Source: Escallonia rubra
Taxonomy: Eukaryota > Streptophyta > Magnoliopsida > Escalloniales > Escalloniaceae
NCBI GenBank assembly: GCA_033065855.1
Contig: JAVXUO010001676.1
Location: forward strand, 59,990-123,989
DNA: 64,000 nucleotides
Reading direction: 5' to 3'
In this document: positions 57,651 to 64,000 of the stretch, in pieces
Layout of the letters: the number at the start of each line of letters is the position of its first letter
Numbering within the stretch: position 1 is the first letter of the stretch
Translations under genes and position numbers: made by a program
Notes under the pieces: model-generated
What the model saw: only the letters and a program-made list of their open reading frames with translations
The model's database searches: none
What the model was told of the DNA's origin: nothing

Positions 57651-58089
57651 GCGATAAATCAGGATTTTCCACATAAATCGCATCCAAATCAGACCTTTAA
57701 CCTTCTATCCAATATAGAATCTAACCCAAGTTAAGCCTAGACTAAGTAGAGTAGCTAACTAAACAAGACTGGTTATTGGACTGCCTTAATAAATAACAAT
57801 GAATTTTTTATATATTACAAGGCCTACCCCAACAACAACAACAACAACAACAATAAACTACAAAATAACCAATAAGAAACTACAAAAATGGGGTGTCTAT
57901 AGAACCCCTCAGTGAGGGACCTCGCTGCAAGCGAACATCACTAAAAACAACATATTTTTATAGTGAAGGACGGTAAAGACCATAAAGTCTACGACCGATG
58001 CCAAGGCTCACACATATATGAGGTTGGATCTTTGTAAGGCTTCCAAAGTATTCCAAGGAAAGGAATCAGACCAGCCAAGTTTGGATAAT
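57651..58089. other. No gene recognised
   Basis: Includes a CAA microsatellite at about 57831-57852 and AT-rich sequence; continues into the tandem array that follows and may belong to the same retroelement. Confidence 0.45.
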
Positions 58090-59130
58090 AGAGATCTCAC
58101 TCAAAGCTGGAGCGTACAGTAACGACAATTGTTCATCGAGCAATATTAACAAGGAGAGTGAGATTGGACCTCACCTGAAGCCGGAGCCGGAGCCAACAGT
58201 AATAATGATTGGTCGCTAGATGAAGGGCACATTCCTAGAAGTCGGAGCCAACAGTAACAAGGATTTGTCGTCTACAAAAACTAAAAGGAAAAAACTTGCG
58301 CTTAAGAGTCAGAGTTAAAAGTAACAACGATTGATTGCTCAAGCACAAGGCATACCCTAGAAACTAGACACAAAAATAACAACAACTGCTCGTCTAGGGA
58401 TACTGAAAAGGTATAAAATTTATCAAGTGTCGGAGCCAACAGTAACTATGATTTGTTGCCAAACAAAGGGCACATTCCTAGAAGCTAGAGCCAAACAACG
58501 ATTGGTCGCTTATGGATATTGATAAGAGGAACTCATACCTAAGAGCTAGAGCCAATAGTAACAATGATTGATTACTTAGGCAAAAGGCGCACCGTTAAAT
58601 GGCGGAGCCAATAGGTCGATCATGTTGGTCATCGAGAGATATTGAAAATGGTCCTGTCTAAGAGCCAGCGCAAAGACTAATGACAACCGGTCACAAAGAC
58701 AAGGGAAGCATAGCTAGATGACATAACAAATAGCTAGGTCGTGCTGGTCGTCCAACACACTGGAAATCGACTTTGCCTTGTGCCAGCACTAACAGCCTAA
58801 TCATGTTAGTTACTAGAAAAAGTACACCCCCTAGATATCGATCCAGCAACTCAATCGTGTTAGTCGTTTAGCCATAAGGAGGAAGTATAACTAGATGCCG
58901 GATTCAACACCTCAATCGTGATAGACGTCTAGGTATACCGAACACATGACTAAGAGCCGGAACTAACGTGTGAAAGCGGCTTGTCGCTAAATCACATGGT
59001 AAATGAGGAACCTAAGAGCGAGAGCCAACAACACATGAAAGCAGTTAGTCACTTAGGAACATCAAGGATTCATATCTAAGAGCCAGAGCCAACAGTGCTT
59101 GAAAGCGGCTAGTTCTTAGGCACAAGTAGG
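58090..59130. repeat. Decayed tandem array, ~57-67-bp period
   Basis: GGAGCCAACAGTAACAACGATTGGTCGCT-like blocks recur about 16 times (for example near 58189, 58246, 58303, 58365, 58432, 58490, 58545 and 58602), separated by AAGGGCACATTCCTAGAAG-like spacers. Units differ by many substitutions and small indels, and later ones lose the motif gradually. No open frame spans it. Confidence 0.85.
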
Positions 59131-59829
59131 GAAGCATAAGGACCATAAAATCTACGACTGACGACATGACTCACGCAAATATGAGGTTAAACTCCTGGCA
59201 TCATTGTGATGACTCCACTAGGGAGGTGAATATCGCAGTGCAATTCGTCCTTGTTTGACCCACACAAATTACCATGCCTTAACAACACAGGACTACCGGC
59301 CAATACCTCAACCCAAACATCCTAGAGGAGCACACCTCAGGAATAAAATGAGATCAGTGTGGTCCGACTCTGAGCTCCCCTGGGTATCGAAGACATACCC
59401 ATCATTGTCTTAATCATCAATGTCGCGATCGAGCCCCTCACTCCCACCATCGACCTCCACGACTCTCAATCATCTCTCATGGCATCTCATAGGCCTCAGA
59501 GCTCCCTACCCTGGCCTGCTGCTCACCTCGTCCCTACCGAAGCTCGAGGGTTGGCCTCTACTGCACAAATTTAACCTTCAAGGCCTCGGCTATTTCTCAA
59601 TACCATCCACGTCCCAGTGTCGCGACCACCGCTACCTTGGTCCTCTAGGCCCTTGGCGGTAGGACTTACGGCACCTCTGAATAGGGCGCCTGGCGTGTTG
59701 GCCACAACTACCACCGGTTATACACCTCAGGTCGCCCTTGGGCAGGTGCTACAGCAACTCCCCCTTAGTACCACCATGCGCGCCTTTCCATTGCTTGGAG
59801 AACCTCAAACATGCATAAACCTATTGAGA
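59131..59829. other. No gene recognised
   Basis: GC-richer stretch with an open frame (59420-59662, Ser/Pro/Leu-rich) that has no identifiable domain. It may be retroelement-derived, as sequence on both sides is. Confidence 0.4.
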
Positions 59830-60285
59830 TAGAATCTAACTCCAATATGGTGTTACAAAACGCAGCAACAACGAAGCAATATATCGAAGAACAAAAATAA
59901 GAAATTTAAAAAAAAATGCACAACATAAGAATTACGAGATTCACCAATATGGCTACGTCCTCAGAGTATGACAAGATCTCGATTTCACGATTTAGCAGTG
60001 TTATAACCAAAAACCCTAGCTCCCACTCTTTGTTGTCGTTTTCTCTTCTGACTCAAAAAACAATACATGACCACTTATAAATATTTAGAGTTAAGTGGTG
60101 ACCTACTCTAAATAACATATGTGGGACAAGATGACTTATATACTTAGGGCTAAGTTACGACCTTCTATCAATAACCAATATGGGACACCCACACAAAAAC
60201 CAGTTTTCGGGTCACTATGTACATTGTAATAATGTCTACGGACTAAAATCAGGCTCCACATAAAAATCTCCCACTTGGAGACTGA
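59830..60285 (-). mobile_element. Probable copia LTR remnant (minus strand)
   Basis: On the minus strand CCAAGTGGGAGATT (60267-60280), the usual copia polypurine tract, leads into an LTR-like sequence that includes CCATATTGGTGAATCTCG (complement near 59938-59955), a form common in copia LTRs. Coding parts of the element were not found upstream on that strand. Confidence 0.4.
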
Positions 60286-60450
60286 TAAAACTCCAGTGCT
60301 GAAACCAACAAATGCTGGTTATACTCATCTAAGAAGCATCGACGAAGACTAATCAAAGTTGAACATAGGCTCAACTTCGGCTTTGATTTGTATGTAATGC
60401 ATTCGTCCCCTCAGTTGGGTGGATTTTGATGGATATTGTACATACTTGTG

Positions 60451-60798
60451 ACATTGTAAAAATTTGTGTTATAGTAGATGGAAATATGAGATCATTGTAG
60501 ATGGTTTACTGATTAGAATTAAATAATTTCTGATGGATTAGCATTGGATGGATAGGGTTGATTGTGGATAAATTTAAATATTTTGGTGCGAATTGAATTA
60601 CAGGAAGCAAGTTTGGATAGTTAAAGACATTGCAAAAATTTGTGTAGATGGAAATACTCCGTATGAGATTATTGTAGATGGATTACTGATTAGGATTAAA
60701 TAATTGTTGATGGATCAGCATTGAATGGATAGGGTTGATTGTGGATAAATTTAAATATTTGGTGTGAATTGAATTACAAGAAGCAAGTTTGGATATTT
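60451..60798. repeat. 176-bp tandem duplication
   Basis: Copy A (60451-60626) and copy B (60627-60798) are nearly identical: ACATTGTAAAAATTTGTGT versus ACATTGCAAAAATTTGTGT at their starts and GAAGCAAGTTTGGATA at their ends. Directly followed by the degraded CACTA end. Confidence 0.92.
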
Positions 60799-60819
60799 AA
60801 AAAATAAAAAAGAATTTAA

Positions 60820-61275
60820 CAGGGACGTCTATTTTACCGGTGGACTTTATGGATATTCCATCCCTAAAAGTACAAGGAAATAACGGGGACGTCATTTTCA
60901 GCAACAGATATCCCTCGCTAAAAGTCCTTTGAATTATTACCAACAAACTTCTAACGATGGACAGTCCATGGCTAAAAGTACAACTACATCGACGAACTTT
61001 TTGCGATGGATGTTCGGTCGCTAGAAGTCTTTCTAAATTGAATTTTGACAAAATAAAAAAAATGAAAAAACCCGTTAAATACAAAATTTTCCATCGCTAA
61101 AAATAACTAAATTCCGTCGGACGGACTCCCTAATTCTGTCGCTAATCTTTTAGCGATGAAATTTTTACCAACAGACTTTTACCGACGATGGTCCATCGAT
61201 AAAAGTATTTGGCGACGGATTAACTATCTTTAACGACCGAATACTCCGTCGCAAAAGGTGGTTATTGTTGTGGTG
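60820..61275 (+). mobile_element. Degraded CACTA terminus
   Basis: Contains decayed GCGACGGA / CCGTCGCTAA subterminal motifs throughout (for example TTTAGCGATGAA near 61150 and CTCCGTCGCAAAA at 61242-61254) and ends in TTATTGTTGTGGTG (61262-61275), a diverged match to TTTTCTTGTAGTG. No matching 5' terminus was found. It is older than the element at 34885. Confidence 0.75.
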
Positions 61276-62376
61276 TTAGTACCATATTAAGTTATTGTAA
61301 AAGTTAAACATACATACGTAAATAGGCCAAGTCTAGTAGCTTATGCTTTAATTTAAGGTCGATTTGGACATATCATGTACGTATATGCGGACCGTCTTTA
61401 TGGTGGCACTTCGCTTCATATTAATCTTGCAAACACCCATAGACCCCGAACACGTGCATGCTTGCCAAGATTTACAGAATCTCACTCAAGAAATAGACAA
61501 AAGATGTTGTGGTCAAGGCCGCGTGAATCTTTGGAGGTAAGGAGCATACTGTGTTGGGGGCCAAGATGAATCTTTGCAAGATTGTGTCCAAGAATGACCA
61601 TGAGCTTCTAGCGAGTCAGGCTGAACCATGCATGGCACCCTTGAATCTTGATAACTGCAATACACCAAAGTAGGTCTAGGGCACTCCATGGTTCTTTTGC
61701 GTGTTAAAGTTACCAACTGGATTGTTCTTGTGCTCATTAACGTTACTAATTGATTTAAAAGTTTGAACTGTTAGAGAATAAGGACTTAACAGTGTTATCA
61801 TGCATAACAATCTCCTTCGCATGCGAGGTCCTAATTGCACGTGAAGAAACAGATCAATGAGAAAGGTGCACCACTACCACTACCAAGTGCATATAAATTG
61901 AGTGCAAATTGCACGGTAATACATGTGGATCAAATATGCAAGCGCAAAGAATTTAGACCCAAGATTTAACTAAATCAGAGCTCTCATACAATGTTAAAGT
62001 TACCACGTGCTCTGACGCCGTGTTAAATTTAAACAACGTGATCATTATAACAGTGCTAGTGCTGATGAAGTAACTGGTCATGTAGCCACACACAACGAAT
62101 GATGTCAAACTTAATCTAAGCTAAGCTGGCAAAAGCCGGCAAATAGAATCGGGACATTGCCCCGCCAATGAAAATCGGTGCCATCACATATTATATGCGT
62201 GACATCGTGGGGATTAAAAAGGGCTTTGAGCCTTCAACGGATCTGGAATTGGTGGCCGGATGAAGGCCGCTGAGACGAGCTGCTTGGGGCTTACAAGGAA
62301 TCAGCTCAATTACGGTGATCCAGGCGCCCACGCTCACTCACACGCGCACATAAGCAGATGTCAGTTTCATTCAGCC
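61276..62376. other. No gene recognised
   Basis: Short frames only. Repeated GTTAAAGTTACCA occurs near 61704 and 61993. No domain, RNA gene or TE terminus identified. Confidence 0.4.
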
Positions 62377-62377
62377 G

Positions 62378-62413
62378 TCTTAAATCTAAATCTAAATCTA
62401 AATCTAAATCTAG
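62378..62413. repeat. TCTAAA hexanucleotide microsatellite
   Basis: About six consecutive TCTAAA units (TTAAATCTAAATCTAAATC...). Confidence 0.9.
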
Positions 62414-64000
62414 ATGATCATAATAAGACTACCTAAAACGAAGCCTTCCATCTGTTGTAGAATAGCCACTCCGGAAGCACCCAGGAGTTGACATGTGGAA
62501 CTGGTGACGCCAAGATCCCCATACAAGGTGGGGAAATAGGATATTAGTGTCAACGTATAGAAGATTTAGTTGGTCATGATACGAATGACGACTAATGTAC
62601 CCAACAATCATCTTTTGGCAACAGCTCGGATCACAATCAAGATATATAGCTTCATCGGACAGTAAACAGTTTCTAGCGCTCTATATAAGTCTGTGTTTTG
62701 TGCCAATGTGAATGCTTCCAGTTAGTGATAAGGAAGGAGTAGTAAAATCTAATCGTGGGCAAAATATATTGCATTTCAGTATCTATCTAACACTAGCTAG
62801 CCACAGAAATTTCTTTGAAGTAAAACCTGACAAAAGCCTAGTGAATACCTTCTTCAAAGCACGCCTAGCATCCGGATATCCATGAGTGCCAGCAATAGGA
62901 AATTCAGCTCTGAAGCTCTTTTCTTCATTTCTCAGAGATAGTTGTTTTGCTTTCCATCGCACTCCACTAAGAACAGATCCACAAGGAACAAAGAATATAT
63001 GAATTATTAAAGCAAGAGGCAGGTCAATTACCGGCTGCGTGTAAATGCCCAGTTTTTCCACACTTTTGAGGCCTACAAGACTTGACTTCTCATCCTAGAC
63101 TCAGTATGGCAGCACACCAAAGCCAGACAGAAGAATCTCTCCTAGATACTCTGGCAGGGAAAATATCAGGAAGTAGGGTCAGGGGCCGAGCCCATCCATA
63201 AGTGATAAGTCCAAAAGTATATCTCCTAGTTATTTTGGCATGGAACAATATCAGGATAGTCGTGTCGGGGACGTTGTACAAGCAGGTAGTCGTCCCTTAG
63301 GACTTGAAGCTTTTTTTATCTCTATGTAACTGCATTCAAAGTCATAAGCTGCCACAAAAAATATCACGCGCACCTTGTCATAAGCTCTGGCCTTGTTGTT
63401 CAGTCGGGTTGACTGCCTCGAATTGGCTGAAAGACGCTCTAGACAATCTGTTCATTGAGCATTGGCAAGGATATTTAGGCACAAGGAATAATTTTTTTTT
63501 ATTTTAGAATATTTAAAAAATATATACCTGAATAAGTTTTTGTTAGACATAATATACATGAAGTAACCAAAAACCAAAAAGAGAGACATATTAATTGGAT
63601 GACATCTCCGTCCAAGTGAGCTACCACAAAGGAAGAAATTTTTTTATACAATCACACGTGACAAGTTTCTAATTAACGAATGCAAGAATTCGTCGGTGTG
63701 TACATGTGGCCCTTTTTGCTTGCACCTTACTTATTAGATAAAAAGAAGTGGAATGTAAAATGAGTACCCCAATTAAAAAGTGATCAATATATAGAACAAA
63801 AAATTCCAAAAAATGGGTACTCCACATAATTGCATGTGCATTCACATGGCAGAGTTGTTCTAGCTTTGTGTGAGACCTTTTTTTTTTTCCTTCAATTTTT
63901 TTTTTTGGATAAACATGATGATTTAGATTACTTAAACATATACTTGAGTTACACAGTATGGGGTGACTCTCCCACTTATATCATTTTGCAACAAGTTTAA
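62414..64000. other. No gene recognised; short duplicated block
   Basis: A block with TCTCCTAG, TGGCA, GGAA and AATATCAGGA occurs twice, near 63136-63180 and 63223-63268 (offset about 87 bp), and looks like part of an LTR or leader repeat. Minus-strand frames at 62783-63061 and 63090-63281 have no recognised domain. The last 500 bases are AT-rich. Confidence 0.45.

Noticed and set aside
1-64000. CRISPR arrays, bacterial operons or ribosome-binding sites
   Set aside because: The window is plant nuclear DNA. Tandem arrays here lack the repeat-spacer pattern, and genes have spliceosomal introns.

Overview
The window is nuclear DNA of a flowering plant, probably a eudicot, dominated by transposable elements (TEs). 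The evidence is spliceosomal introns in several coding stretches, a CC-NBS-LRR resistance-gene family, plant-type CACTA, Ty3/gypsy, Ty1/copia, TRIM, LINE, Mutator, Stowaway and Harbinger elements, and a nuclear copy of chloroplast 5S rRNA. The genus cannot be told from the sequence. No intact host gene is visible. The only well-preserved multi-exon gene is a CACTA transposase.

Layout. 0-3.6 kb: CA-rich low-complexity DNA, a two-exon fragment of ATP-citrate lyase subunit B, a 47-bp minisatellite and the end of a CACTA element. 4-7.2 kb: an LTR-like fragment with a GT-rich stretch, then one exon of an oligopeptidase B-like gene on the minus strand. 7.8-10.2 kb: the 3' part of a probable SIRE-like copia element with a Stowaway MITE inside. 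11.2-12.0 kb: a tandem TRIM (three LTRs, two internal regions). 12.6-13.9 kb: a Mutator-type MITE with perfect 9-bp target duplications, filled with CCCTAAATTGAA-like repeats. 14.9-17.4 kb: a 2.5-kb palindromic fold-back element. 17.65-20.69 kb: a 3,042-bp solo LTR with a 5-bp target duplication. 21.3-22.5 kb: a truncated LINE. 22.65-29.21 kb: a decayed chromovirus (gypsy) with both LTRs and a Harbinger/Tourist MITE in its 3' LTR.

29.2-34.9 kb: NBS-LRR debris, including an inverted pair. 34,885-45,692: a complete 10.8-kb CACTA transposon with matching terminal inverted repeats (TIRs), TTT target duplications, dense GCGACGGA subterminal repeats, an apparently intact four-exon TNP2-like transposase (1,127 aa predicted), a second TNPA-like (Transposase_24) gene, several tandem arrays, and a roughly 280-bp hairpin just upstream of the transposase start. 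46-50 kb: little recognisable except the chloroplast rrn5 insertion. 50.15-53.18 kb: a nearly full-length but broken NBS-LRR gene on the minus strand. 53-64 kb: AT-rich and repeat-derived DNA with gypsy- and copia-like LTR remnants, a decayed approximately 60-bp tandem array and another CACTA end.

The CACTA genes form the one plausible working unit: TNP2 would be the DDE transposase, and the TNPA-like protein the likely binder of the repeated subterminal motif. The other genic material is fragments, several with intact splice signals, as expected of TE-mediated gene capture or decayed duplicates.
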